Shown piece by piece: positions 41,309 through 50,632 of a stretch of 61,979 nt of DNA (the stretch's first letter is position 1; every line of letters starts with the position of its first letter). The translations under genes and the position numbers were made by a program. The notes beneath the pieces are model-generated. The model saw only the letters and a list, made by a program, of their open reading frames with translations, did no database searches and was not told the DNA's origin. Source of the stretch: an uncultured Actinomycetes bacterium (lineage in GTDB: Bacteria; Actinomycetota; Actinomycetes; Nanopelagicales; Nanopelagicaceae). The DNA lies in the NCBI GenBank assembly GCA_903825945.1, contig CAIKCJ010000009.1:1-61979 (forward strand), given 5' to 3'.

Positions 41309-42400
41309 ATGTCTTTCATCGCGCGTCATGAATGCAGAATGTTTGATGGCCGCGAAATTTTCTACTACGACAGTGTTGCCAGAGAGCGCAACGCCATCGA
41401 TACGCGCGAGTTTGAGCCACGTCCAGAAACTGCGGTACTTCGCCTAGATCTTTTAACTAACGAGTGGATCGCAGTGGCAGCTCATAGACAACGTCGAGCT
41501 TTTTTGCCGCCAAAAGAATTGTGCCCACTCTGTCCTACGAGTGATGGCTTAAAAACCGAGATTGCGGATAGCGATTATGAAGTCGTTGTCTTTGAAAATC
41601 GCTCACCTTCATTTGCAGAGCCAGATGAAGGCTGGACCATGGCGGACAACGAAGGAATAGAGACAGAAATACATCAAGCTGCTGGTCGATGTGAGGTTGT
41701 CGTCTTTTCAGATAAGCACGAAGGTAGTTTTGCAAATCTCTCAGTACAACAAATTCGTACCATCATGGAAGCGTGGCGTGATCGCACCCGCGAAATCTCC
41801 AAGCTCTCTTATGTCGAACAAGTTTTTATCTTCGAAAATCGTGGCGAGGAAGTTGGCGTCACTCTCAATCATCCGCATGGCCAGATCTACGCCTACCCGT
41901 TTATCACTCCTCGCACACAACGGATGTTGGTCGTGGCCCAGGATTATTACGACAAGCACAACCGTCCGCTATTGACTGACATTATTGACCGAGAGATCAA
42001 TGATGAAGTTCGAGTTATTGCACAAAATGAACACTGGATCGCCTATGTCCCATTTGCAGCTCGCTATCCATACGAAATACATGTAGCTCCGAAGGAGTTT
42101 GTCCCAGATTTAGTAGCGCTCTCTACCGCTTCAGCAGATGCATTCCCGGAGATTGCTAAAGAAGTGCTGACTCGCCTTGATGGGGTTTTCGGTATCACAA
42201 TGGCCTATATCGCTGCATGGCACCAAGCTCCGGTGCGCGTTGGTCGAGATAGCCTCGGGCTTCATTGGCAGATCACAAGCGTGCGCCGCGCACCCGGCAA
42301 ACTTAAGTATTTAGCTGGATCTGAATCAGCGATGGGTGCTTTCATTATGGATCTCACACCCGAGCAAGCTGCGCAAACTTTGCGCGATGTCCAGCTCTAA
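41309..42400 (+). CDS. galT: Galactose-1-phosphate uridylyltransferase
   Basis: 363 aa, class I GalT of the HIT superfamily. Zinc cysteines are in LCPLCP (72-75). The active site NHPHGQIYAYP has His188 and the nucleophile His190. It transfers UMP from UDP-glucose to galactose-1-P. galK and galE are not in the window. Its 3' end is 4 nt from the convergent ABC-F gene. Confidence 0.95.
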   Translation: MSFIARHECRMFDGREIFYYDSVARERNAIDTREFEPRPETAVLRLDLLTNEWIAVAAHRQRRAFLPPKELCPLCPTSDGLKTEIADSDYEVVVFENRSPSFAEPDEGWTMADNEGIETEIHQAAGRCEVVVFSDKHEGSFANLSVQQIRTIMEAWRDRTREISKLSYVEQVFIFENRGEEVGVTLNHPHGQIYAYPFITPRTQRMLVVAQDYYDKHNRPLLTDIIDREINDEVRVIAQNEHWIAYVPFAARYPYEIHVAPKEFVPDLVALSTASADAFPEIAKEVLTRLDGVFGITMAYIAAWHQAPVRVGRDSLGLHWQITSVRRAPGKLKYLAGSESAMGAFIMDLTPEQAAQTLRDVQL

Positions 42401-42404
42401 CTAA

Positions 42405-44171
42405 TCACATGTTAAGAAGAAGCCACTCTTCTTCAAGCGCTGCATATTCCTTCTGCAAATTTTCTAACTCGGTATTGAGCTCAGCCAGTTTGGTGTAATC
42501 CGTTGCATGAAGATCTAGCTCTGACTTAATCTGAGCGATACGTTCATCACGACGTTCCATCTGCTTTTCAAGTCGAGCAATATCTTTCTTGAGCGCCTTC
42601 TCTTCCACAATGCTTAGCTGCTTCTTCCCTGACTTCTTACTTGAATTACTGGTTGAATTTTCGGAGCTACTCTTTTTGCGACGAAGAGCTAAGTACTCCT
42701 CGATTCCTCGTGGGAGATCACGAATTGATTTATCCCCGACTAGGCCGATAAATGTGTCGCATACTCGCTCCAAGAAGTAGCGATCGTGAGAAATCACAAT
42801 CAGGGTTCCTGCGAATGAGTCCAAGAGATCTTCTAGCGCAGTAAGTGTTTCGACATCAAAATCATTTGTTGGCTCATCAAGCAAAAGAACATTGGGGCTA
42901 TCCATGAGCAGGCGAGTGAGTTGTAGCCTGCGACGCTCGCCACCGCTGAGGTCCCTTACCGGGGTCCATTGCTGATCTTTATTGAAACCCAACCGTTCAC
43001 AGAGCTGAGATGCTGACAGCTCTTTGCCGTTGCCGAGCTCTACTCGAGTTGCGACTTTCTCAACCGCTTCAAGCACTCTCCATGTGGGATCAAGCTCTTC
43101 TAGGTGCTGCGAAAGGAAGGCACGCTTAACTGTTACGCCCGTGACCAGCTTGCCAGCGCTAATGGCATGATCACCGGAGATCGCACGCATGAGTGTGGTT
43201 TTGCCAGCGCCATTCACACCCACAATGCCAATACGATCGCCCGGACCGATATTCCAATAAATGCTATCGAGCAGCTCTAAGTCACCCGCGTTAATGGATG
43301 CCTGATGGAGTTCATAGACAGTGTTGCCAAGGCGGTTGGCTGCAAAACTCAGTAGATCTGCCTCATTACGTGGCGCAGGCTCGTCGGCGATCAAGGTATT
43401 GGCAGCTTCGATGCGGAATTTTGGTTTTGCAGTACGGGCTGGAGCGCCACGGCGCAACCATGCAAGCTCTTTTCGAATGAGCATGTTGCGTTTGTTCTCT
43501 TCGACACCGGCCTGACGCGAACGTTCGGCTTTAGAGAGAACAAAGGCAGAGTATCCACCTTCGTATTCCAAAACTTTTCCATCAACGACTTCCCAGATTG
43601 CATCAGCAACTTCATCCAAGAACCAGCGATCGTGAGTAATAACAATCACTGAAAGATCGCTACGTCTCTTTAGGTGTTCAGCAAGCCAGGCAACACCTTC
43701 GACATCGAGGTGGTTGGTTGGCTCGTCGAGCAAAATCAGGTTAAGTTCATCGACTAATAACTTTGCAAGATTGACTCGGCGACGCTCGCCACCAGAGAGC
43801 GAATGAAAATCGCGATCCAACAACTCATCGCTGTAACCACCAAAGAGGCCGGTCAGTACTTCGCGGATTCTGCTATTGCTGGCCCACTCATGAACTGGAA
43901 TATCGCCGAGAACAACTTCGCGAACACTTGCACCTGGTGCCGCAGTATCAGCTTGAGAGAGTATTCCGACCTTCACTGCATTAGATCGTGATACGCGACC
44001 TGAATCGGGTTCGAGTGTTTGGGCAATGATTTTAAGTAAGGTGCTTTTACCGCCACCATTTCGACCGACAATTCCTATCCGCTCATTTTCGTTCACGCCA
44101 AGAGAGACGCCATCTAGTAGTGGGCGAATATCGAAGGCTTTAGAGACAGACTCTAGATTTATCAGGTTCAC
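42405..44171 (-). CDS. ABC-F family ATPase (Uup-like)
   Basis: 588 aa with two nucleotide-binding domains and no membrane part. Walker A motifs are GRNGGGKSTLL and GVNGAGKTTLM; signatures are LSGGERRRVNL and LSGGERRRLQL. A linker between them contains the ELAWLRRGAPARTAKPK motif, which in Uup-like proteins is the ribosome-exit or DNA-facing arm. The C-terminus is a charged coiled coil (about 510-588). Such proteins act on ribosomes. It is not a transporter. Confidence 0.94.
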   Translation of the reverse strand: MNLINLESVSKAFDIRPLLDGVSLGVNENERIGIVGRNGGGKSTLLKIIAQTLEPDSGRVSRSNAVKVGILSQADTAAPGASVREVVLGDIPVHEWASNSRIREVLTGLFGGYSDELLDRDFHSLSGGERRRVNLAKLLVDELNLILLDEPTNHLDVEGVAWLAEHLKRRSDLSVIVITHDRWFLDEVADAIWEVVDGKVLEYEGGYSAFVLSKAERSRQAGVEENKRNMLIRKELAWLRRGAPARTAKPKFRIEAANTLIADEPAPRNEADLLSFAANRLGNTVYELHQASINAGDLELLDSIYWNIGPGDRIGIVGVNGAGKTTLMRAISGDHAISAGKLVTGVTVKRAFLSQHLEELDPTWRVLEAVEKVATRVELGNGKELSASQLCERLGFNKDQQWTPVRDLSGGERRRLQLTRLLMDSPNVLLLDEPTNDFDVETLTALEDLLDSFAGTLIVISHDRYFLERVCDTFIGLVGDKSIRDLPRGIEEYLALRRKKSSSENSTSNSSKKSGKKQLSIVEEKALKKDIARLEKQMERRDERIAQIKSELDLHATDYTKLAELNTELENLQKEYAALEEEWLLLNM

Positions 44172-44225
44172 TATCTAGAGTCTGTCACGAAAAGCGGGAG
44201 AAGCAGTAATCGGGTTGGCTACTAA

Positions 44226-45392
44226 TTAGGAATTAGATGGGGCCGATCCCAAAGTGAGTTGATAGACCTTGCTTCCGCCGGTTGGCAGAGTGACGGTGAT
44301 CGAAACACTTGCTCCAGGTGCATACGAGCGGATCTTCACGATCGCAGTTTCCTGATCCGGAATACGAGTGCCAGCAATGTTGGTGATTACGGCTCCGATA
44401 GGGACTCCAGCGAGCGCTGCAGGGTCTCCAGTCACAAGCTGGGAAATCTTCGCTCCGACGCCGGTGTAAGACGTGTCGAAATAGACACCAAGCACTGGAC
44501 GAGTCGACGTATGAGTTGGACTTGTGATGATCTCATTCACGGTGCGCATTGCTTCGTTAATTGGAATAGCAAAGCCGAGCCCGATTGAGCCACTAGTTGA
44601 TTGGCCATTGAGACTAGCGATCGCACAGTTGATTCCGACAAGACGTCCCATCGAGTCAGTGAGTGCACCACCTGAGTTACCAGGGTTGATCGCAGCATCG
44701 GTCTGAATCGCATCAACATAGGACTGGGTGTTTGATGTATCGCTCTGGGTTGTCACTGGACGATTAAGTGAAGAGATAATTCCAGCAGTAACAGTTCCAT
44801 CTAGTCCTAGTGGAGAACCGAATGCAATAACGGGGTCACCAATTGAAAGAGTGGATGAATCGCCAATTGCAATTGCTGGCAAATTAGGTGTGCTGACATG
44901 CAAGACAGCTAGATCGTATGCAGTATCTCGGCCAACGATCGTTGCGGTGATGTTGCGACCATCGCTGAGATCAACGCTCAACTTATACGTGGCGCTGTCT
45001 TGCGCGAAAGCATCAATGACGTGATTGTTGGTAACGATGTAACTGCCGGTCGAATCACTCTTGATGATTTCACCAGAACCCGTATCGCCCGTTCCATCAC
45101 TTGCTGTGACATTGACTGTCACTACTGAAGGTTCAATTTTAGGAACGATCGCTTTGATACCGCTGCCACTACCTAAAGTCACTGCGCTACGACCAGCAGG
45201 GCAGACAGTGGAGCTAGAGCCCGCGTTGGCGTAGAGCGCACCGGTGCTGTTATCCACACAAGCATTGACGACTGCCCCAGAGAATTGACCAGCGGCTGTT
45301 GCTACGCCGCCTACAAGTGTTGCTCCGATGACGACGCCAATGGCGATCTTAGATAGCGTTCCCAAACTTTGGATCTTCTTCATAATTGGCAT
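44226..45392 (-). CDS. HtrA/DegP-type serine protease with PDZ domain
   Basis: 388 aa from the first ATG; a Met three codons later is equally possible. One N-terminal hydrophobic segment (12-34) anchors or exports it. A short module with two cysteines (VVNACVDNST and STVCPAGRSAV, 42-72) comes before the protease. The triad is His124 (TNNHV), Asp160 (YDLAVL) and Ser240 (NPGNSGGAL). A PDZ domain ends it (about 290-380). It should degrade or chaperone misfolded exported proteins. Confidence 0.93.
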   Translation of the reverse strand: MPIMKKIQSLGTLSKIAIGVVIGATLVGGVATAAGQFSGAVVNACVDNSTGALYANAGSSSTVCPAGRSAVTLGSGSGIKAIVPKIEPSVVTVNVTASDGTGDTGSGEIIKSDSTGSYIVTNNHVIDAFAQDSATYKLSVDLSDGRNITATIVGRDTAYDLAVLHVSTPNLPAIAIGDSSTLSIGDPVIAFGSPLGLDGTVTAGIISSLNRPVTTQSDTSNTQSYVDAIQTDAAINPGNSGGALTDSMGRLVGINCAIASLNGQSTSGSIGLGFAIPINEAMRTVNEIITSPTHTSTRPVLGVYFDTSYTGVGAKISQLVTGDPAALAGVPIGAVITNIAGTRIPDQETAIVKIRSYAPGASVSITVTLPTGGSKVYQLTLGSAPSNS

Positions 45393-45451
45393 TACCTCTC
45401 AAATATCTTCAGATTTATGAGTGTGCAGGGCCCTATTTAAGCCCGCAATAC

Positions 45452-46705
45452 CTAAAGAATAGTTGAGGATTCCTGCGAGCTCTCTGTGAGCTGCATGCGC
45501 CAGACAGAGGGCATCGCCAGCACTCCCAGGACAATGAGAGCACTCGCCACCGAGAAGAGCTCGAGCACCCGGGTAAGGCCCATAAGAGAGGCCAGCGGGG
45601 CTGCAATGGCTAACCCAACTGGGCGCAAGAGCAGGGAGCCCAGCCCATCCCAAGCCGAAACCCGAGAGAGCGCCTCTCGTGGGACTTCGCGCGCCATCGC
45701 GGTGCTCCACATAGAACCCCAAAGATCCAGCATTACGCCAGTAACGAAAGCTGCAGCGGCAATGATCCACAGTCGTTCTGGTTTTGCCAAGGTGAATACA
45801 TAGAGCGGAAATACGAAGGTGATGATCGTGAGAAAGCGCATTGGATACTTCACTTTGATCCGCATTCCGACCAACGATCCAACGAGCAGCCCCACCGCCT
45901 CAGAGCTCATGACAAACGCCCACGACTTTGGGCCGTGGAAATATTTAACAGCGATCAGTGGCCCAAGCACGCTATCTGTTGCCGCCCAAACCAATACAAA
46001 AAATGAGAATCCAGCAACTGTTGCGACAATCCAACGAAATGAGAGAAAGACGTGCCAACCTTCACGCAGGTCAGTGAACATCGATGTCCCAGTCTGCTCA
46101 CGCGGTGGGGTCAAACGTCGCAGACCAATGACCAAACTTCCGGCAATAACAAACGTTGACGCATCGATCGCTAGTGCAAGAGTGCTACCAAATGCTGTGA
46201 TCAGCCAACCACCAACCGCAGTGCCAATGATGAGAGATCCATTTGAGATAAATTGATTGATCGAATTACCTTGCTGGAGCAGCTCTTCAGGAAGTATTGA
46301 TGGAAGTACTCCAGAGAATGCTGGCCAAAAAATTCCCCACATAAGCCCAAAGACGGAGTTGCAGATGAAAAGTGCAGCGATCGGGACATGTCCAGTATGA
46401 AAATAAAAAGCTTGCGCAATTAACGCCGCACCACCGATGATGTCGGCTGCTCCAATCATAAAGATGCGACCGTATTTATCCGCAAGCACCCCACCGAATG
46501 GGATCACGCAGAGCATGGCGAGTGTTTGCGCGCCAAGAACAAAACCTAATTCGCGCGCACCTGAATTAAGGTTGCCAGCGCGATGAAGATGTAGCAGTCC
46601 AAAGGCGAGTGCAATCGGCCCCATGCCATTACCAAAACTAGAGATCAGCCGTGAGAGATAAAACCGCTTTACGTGGGCGTGGGAGAGTGTTCTACGTAAG
46701 CTCAC
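45452..46705 (-). CDS. MFS transporter
   Basis: 417 aa from a GTG that overlaps the upstream gene stop by 4 nt. About 12 hydrophobic segments. The loop 2-3 motif is GGVLADKYGRIFMIG, and the C-terminal half carries PMRFLTI and a long helix pattern. It resembles the MFS_3/EntS-like exporters of siderophores or drugs, but no substrate can be read. It is cotranscribed with the small membrane gene upstream. Confidence 0.85.
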   Translation of the reverse strand: MSLRRTLSHAHVKRFYLSRLISSFGNGMGPIALAFGLLHLHRAGNLNSGARELGFVLGAQTLAMLCVIPFGGVLADKYGRIFMIGAADIIGGAALIAQAFYFHTGHVPIAALFICNSVFGLMWGIFWPAFSGVLPSILPEELLQQGNSINQFISNGSLIIGTAVGGWLITAFGSTLALAIDASTFVIAGSLVIGLRRLTPPREQTGTSMFTDLREGWHVFLSFRWIVATVAGFSFFVLVWAATDSVLGPLIAVKYFHGPKSWAFVMSSEAVGLLVGSLVGMRIKVKYPMRFLTIITFVFPLYVFTLAKPERLWIIAAAAFVTGVMLDLWGSMWSTAMAREVPREALSRVSAWDGLGSLLLRPVGLAIAAPLASLMGLTRVLELFSVASALIVLGVLAMPSVWRMQLTESSQESSTIL

Positions 46706-47103
46706 TTTTGAGTTGCATCAAGACGTTTAAGAAGTGCATGCATATCGCGTGCGATTTCCTTCAGCTCTTTGATCTCCTCATTGTTGAGTTGGCGAGCCTC
46801 TTTTGCTAACTCGAATTCACCCAAGCTGGCAGTGTGGGTCTCGTTGATTTTCTGCTCAACGCTGGCAGAGGCAACGTTCTGACCCACCATGATGATCGAG
46901 AGCAGCACCAACTGCAGGAAAGTCTGGGCAACCCAAGCAACGATTGTGACGATATCGCCAGTCTTAATGGCTGATGGGAGCGAGATGAGAGCAATAATCG
47001 CGAAGATGTAGGCGCACCACATGGTCGCAACACCCGAAGTGATTCGGGCAGCCAGCTTTTCATTAAAAACGCTGATTCTGCTCTGTTTATTGCTCATACT
47101 CAT
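46702..47103 (-). CDS. Small conserved membrane protein with coiled-coil tail, unknown function
   Basis: About 133 aa from the ATG at 47103 (a later ATG at 47097 is possible, and no ribosome site is clear). Two hydrophobic helices (MWCAYIFAIIALISLPSAI and IVAWVAQTFLQLVLLSIIM) flank a short loop. The C-terminal 55 residues are a charged helix. The two-helix core is common in bacteria without an assigned role. It is followed by the MFS gene with 4-nt overlap. Confidence 0.75.
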   Translation of the reverse strand: MSMSNKQSRISVFNEKLAARITSGVATMWCAYIFAIIALISLPSAIKTGDIVTIVAWVAQTFLQLVLLSIIMVGQNVASASVEQKINETHTASLGEFELAKEARQLNNEEIKELKEIARDMHALLKRLDATQK

Positions 47104-47147
47104 AGCCAAAGTTTATCGGTTGGCCTATTCAAATGTAAGATCACCCC

Positions 47148-48308
47148 ATGCGTGCGAAAAAGACTATTGCGACCCTTTCGATTGCAATCACCCTTCTTTC
47201 GCTCAGCTTCTATCTCCTTGACCGGACCGCTGGTACCTCCATTCCGCGTTCTAACGTCCTCAATGGTTCGGTGAAATCTGCTGGTGGGGATGTCAACATC
47301 CTTCTTCTTGGCCTAGATTCTCGCCGCGCGAATGATGGCTCTGACCTGCCTCGCAAACTTTTGGACATCATGCATGTGGGCTCATCAAGCCAAGTCGGTG
47401 GATACAACACCAACACCATGATCTTGATTCACATCCCAGCTGATGGCTCTCACGCTGTAGCTATCTCTATTCCGCGTGATGACTATGTAGCTGTTCAGGG
47501 CTATGGGATGCAGAAAATTAAAGAGGCTTATGGCTTAGCCAAATATGACTCTGAATTGAAGTTGATTAAGGCTGGTGTCCAAAACCCTGCGCGCGAGCAA
47601 CAGAGTCGCGATGTTGGACGCACAGCAACGATCAAAACAATTAGCACCTTGCTCAACGTTCCTATCGATCACTTTGCTGAAGTCAACCTCGTAGGTTTCT
47701 ACGATCTTGCCAACGCCGTCGGTGGTGTCCAGGTCTGTCTGAACCACGCAGTTAATGATTCACAATACTCTGGCGCTGTTTTCCCAGCGGGGCTTCAGAC
47801 AATCACCGGTGCGCAAGCACTCGAGTTCGTCCGTCAGCGTCACGGGCTTCCAAATGGCGACCTAGATCGAACCCACCGCCAGCAAGCATTTATTACTGGC
47901 GTAATTACAAAATTCCGCACCCAAGGTCTTTTTGGCGATATTGGAAAACTTCAAAACCTTCTGAATGTAGCCAAGAAGGATGTCGTTATTGATAGCGGCT
48001 GGGATGTCCTTGGCTTCTTGCCACAAGCAAAAGCCTTGACCGGTGGTCATATCACTTTCCATACCTTGCCAATTGCTGGCTATGCGCTTCGTAATGGCCA
48101 AGATGTCAACATCATCGATATTCCAACCGTCCAGAAGTATGTACATGATCTCTTCTATCCTGTTGTTGCTCCAAAACCTGCCACATCAGCAAGCGGTGCT
48201 ACAAAGAGCAGCACAACAAAGGCAGCAAAGGCAATTTCTACAGCTGCCACAAACAATGGCGCTAACGGCAATTCAGTTGATGGTTCAAATATCCCTTGCG
48301 TTAACTAA
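47148..48308 (+). CDS. LytR-CpsA-Psr (LCP) family phosphotransferase
   Basis: 386 aa, one N-terminal membrane helix, then the LCP domain: VNILLLGLDSRRA with the pyrophosphate-binding Asp/Arg, VAISIPRDDYV, and TGAQALEFVRQRHGLPNGDLDRTHRQQ. The C-terminal 40 residues are low-complexity Ala/Ser/Thr/Lys. LCP proteins attach lipid-linked glycopolymers to peptidoglycan, which fits the WecA/TagO-like enzyme at the other end of the window. Confidence 0.93.
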   Translation: MRAKKTIATLSIAITLLSLSFYLLDRTAGTSIPRSNVLNGSVKSAGGDVNILLLGLDSRRANDGSDLPRKLLDIMHVGSSSQVGGYNTNTMILIHIPADGSHAVAISIPRDDYVAVQGYGMQKIKEAYGLAKYDSELKLIKAGVQNPAREQQSRDVGRTATIKTISTLLNVPIDHFAEVNLVGFYDLANAVGGVQVCLNHAVNDSQYSGAVFPAGLQTITGAQALEFVRQRHGLPNGDLDRTHRQQAFITGVITKFRTQGLFGDIGKLQNLLNVAKKDVVIDSGWDVLGFLPQAKALTGGHITFHTLPIAGYALRNGQDVNIIDIPTVQKYVHDLFYPVVAPKPATSASGATKSSTTKAAKAISTAATNNGANGNSVDGSNIPCVN

Positions 48309-48325
48309 CTAGAGGAAACCCTCCT

Positions 48326-49276
48326 ATGTTGTTTGCAATCTTGGCGAGCATTGTTGGCGCCCTCACAACCTTGCAATCACGCTTCAATGGCCAACTCTCA
48401 ACTGACATTCATAATGGCGTTGCAGCGGCAATCATTTCATTTATCTCTGGCTGGGTAATTCTGATTGGCTTCTGTGGCTTTTATAAGCCAGATCGAGATG
48501 GCCTCAAAATTATTTGGAGTTCGCTACGCAATCGTAGGTTGAAGTGGTGGGAGATTCTCGGCGGAATGGGCGGTGGATTTTTTGTCGCTTTACAATCAAC
48601 GCTGGTCCCCACACTCGGCGTAGCAATCTTCACAATCTGCATTGTTGGTGGTCAAACAACTCTCTCGATCATCGTAGATCTCATGGGACTCTCGCCTTCT
48701 GGCAAGCATCGCCTCACACCTATTCGCGCTTTCACAACAGTGATCATCCTGATCTCAGTCACGATTGCGGTCTATCCAGATCTCAAGAACTCGACCTTTA
48801 AATTTCTACCGATCCTTCTGACTTTATTAGTCGGTGGTGTTGTCGCATTTCAGCAGGCACTTAATGGTCGTGTGAATGTGGTCTCGCAGCGTCCGCTAGC
48901 GACAACGTTCGTCAATTTCTTAATGGGAACGCTCGTTCTTATTGTGGCCCTAGCAATTAATCTATCTCGGGGTGGACATATAGGTGCGCTGCCGCATAAT
49001 CCCTGGGTCTATATGGGTGGACCACTCGGCTTAGTCTTTATCGCAATGAGTGCCATCACCGTGAAGCATTTGGGCATTCTTAATTTCGTACTCTTTAGCG
49101 TCACCGGGCAGTTGATAGGTGGGCTAGCAATCGACTGGATTGCACCAGCTTCCCACACACGTATTACTAGCTACCTTGTAACAGGAACCGCGATGACACT
49201 TGTTGCTGTTGTGTCATCGCGGTTCCTTACTTCACGTCAGAGTAAATCTGATACGCAAAGTCTTACAAGTAATTAA
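48326..49276 (+). CDS. DMT-superfamily membrane protein, DUF606 (YdcZ) type
   Basis: 316 aa with about ten hydrophobic segments in two homologous halves. Each begins with a QSRFNGQL/QQALNGRV-type motif (TTLQSRFNGQLS at 15-26; VAFQQALNGRVN at about 171-182). This is the fused double DUF606 form. Shine-Dalgarno AGAGGA lies 8 nt upstream. Substrate unknown. It follows the LCP gene by 17 nt. Confidence 0.88.
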   Translation: MLFAILASIVGALTTLQSRFNGQLSTDIHNGVAAAIISFISGWVILIGFCGFYKPDRDGLKIIWSSLRNRRLKWWEILGGMGGGFFVALQSTLVPTLGVAIFTICIVGGQTTLSIIVDLMGLSPSGKHRLTPIRAFTTVIILISVTIAVYPDLKNSTFKFLPILLTLLVGGVVAFQQALNGRVNVVSQRPLATTFVNFLMGTLVLIVALAINLSRGGHIGALPHNPWVYMGGPLGLVFIAMSAITVKHLGILNFVLFSVTGQLIGGLAIDWIAPASHTRITSYLVTGTAMTLVAVVSSRFLTSRQSKSDTQSLTSN

Positions 49277-49286
49277 TTAAGCGCTA

Positions 49287-49895
49287 TTACAAACTTGCGC
49301 GTGCTGCTGCAGCGGTCTTAGCTGCTGCAATTGATGCTGCCTTGTTATCAACAAAAGCTTCTAGTCCTGGAGCGATTCCAGCTAGACCAAACTCAGAGAC
49401 GATAACTTCGATATCAGTTGCGCCGATTGATTCGAAGAGTTGCTTCATGAAGCCGCTCTCCCAGTCCCAGCCTGCACGTGGTGCACCTGGAGCATATGAA
49501 CCACCCTGAGAGATGATGACAGTGACCTTGCCGGTAACTGCTACAGCACCAGGAATGATGATCTGATCGATCCAAGCTTTAAGAACTGAAGGAACTGAGA
49601 AGTTCCACATTGGTGTTGAAACCAAGATGTGCTTCGCTTCGTTAACTTCCTTGATAAGACCAAGACGATAGTTGTGCTTGGCTGCTGCGCTTACGCTGCG
49701 AGCATCTTCTGGTGTGTAACCAGCACCGATAGCTTCGCCATCTAGGTGTGGGATTGATTCGATCGCAAGGTCATGGGTGATGATATCTGCGGTCGCGTGA
49801 CGAGCCTTGAATGCCTCAATAAACGCACCATCAACGGCACGTGAGATTGAGTGGTCGCCCATTGGGCTAACTGCAATATGGAGTAGATCTGACAT
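49287..49895 (-). CDS. FMN-dependent NADH-azoreductase (AzoR-like)
   Basis: 202 aa from the ATG at 49895 with AGAGGGA 6 nt upstream. It is a flavodoxin-fold NAD(P)H quinone/azo reductase: SPMGDHSISRAVDGAF, STPMWNFSVPSVLKAWIDQI and the SQGGSYAPG loop are diagnostic. It reduces quinones, lowering oxidative stress. A divergent TetR gene 145 nt away is the likely repressor. Confidence 0.93.
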   Translation of the reverse strand: MSDLLHIAVSPMGDHSISRAVDGAFIEAFKARHATADIITHDLAIESIPHLDGEAIGAGYTPEDARSVSAAAKHNYRLGLIKEVNEAKHILVSTPMWNFSVPSVLKAWIDQIIIPGAVAVTGKVTVIISQGGSYAPGAPRAGWDWESGFMKQLFESIGATDIEVIVSEFGLAGIAPGLEAFVDNKAASIAAAKTAAAARASL

Positions 49896-50040
49896 GTAAT
49901 TCCCTCTGTTTCGATAGATACAAGCGTTGAATATCTCGTTGTAAGCATAGGGTAGTTTAATGTTCAACTAAAATCTAATCGGAGGCGCTCAGCGAAGGTT
50001 AAGAGTGGATGAATTAAGGGCGAAGGAGGATACTTACGCC

Positions 50041-50625
50041 ATGCCAAAAATCTCGGCCCCAACCCTGGCTCTCCATCGCGAGAGTCGCCGGCAAGAGCTC
50101 ATCGCTGCTGCGCTGGAGTTGGCGATGGATGAAGGAGCAAGCGCGGTCTCTGTCTCGGCAGTAGCCAAGAAGGCTGGCCTAGCTCGTACCTCTATTTACG
50201 AATACTTTGCATCTAGCGCAGATTTGATTGCCGACCTTGTGATTGAAGAGCTTCGCTATTTCAACTCACGCCTTACTCAGGCCATTTCTGTGACCCAAGA
50301 TCCATTTGAACAGATCGCACTCTGGCTTGAAGAAGGTTTGCGTTATGCAGCCGATGGCCGACATATGCTCGTTAAGTCTTTGAACGCAATCGGAACATCA
50401 CAATCACGTAGTGAAGATATTGCGCAAGAGCACCGCGCGCTCCTTGCACCGCTCCAAGGAGCAATTCTTGCAACGGGTGTAGCTGATCCACGCACAGCTG
50501 GCACGCTGCTGGCTGCGATATCTGATGCAGCAAGTATGCGCATTGATGCTGGCGCAGATCCAGACGCGCAGATCGCTAGCGCTCTTACATTCGCACTAGC
50601 GGGTCTGCGAGCCTTAGTTCGTTAG
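50041..50625 (+). CDS. TetR-family transcription regulator
   Basis: 194 aa from the ATG at 50041 with a strong AGGAGG about 11 nt upstream; a GTG 12 codons earlier is less likely since it would hide the ribosome site in coding sequence. The HTH lies at about 30-50 (VSAVAKKAGLARTSIYEYF). The C-terminal ligand domain is helical. It is divergent from azoR, so it likely controls it in response to a quinone-like compound. Confidence 0.92.
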   Translation: MPKISAPTLALHRESRRQELIAAALELAMDEGASAVSVSAVAKKAGLARTSIYEYFASSADLIADLVIEELRYFNSRLTQAISVTQDPFEQIALWLEEGLRYAADGRHMLVKSLNAIGTSQSRSEDIAQEHRALLAPLQGAILATGVADPRTAGTLLAAISDAASMRIDAGADPDAQIASALTFALAGLRALVR

Positions 50626-50632
50626 AGTTTTT

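Noticed and set aside
45399-45770. Frame of 123 aa on the minus strand overlapping the MFS gene
   Set aside because: It overlaps the MFS 3' part in another frame, and its composition is not protein-like.
49926-49971. GTTGAA/TTCAAC inverted repeat between azoR and the TetR gene as an operator
   Set aside because: The half-sites are short and about 36 nt apart, unlike compact TetR operators; it could be chance.
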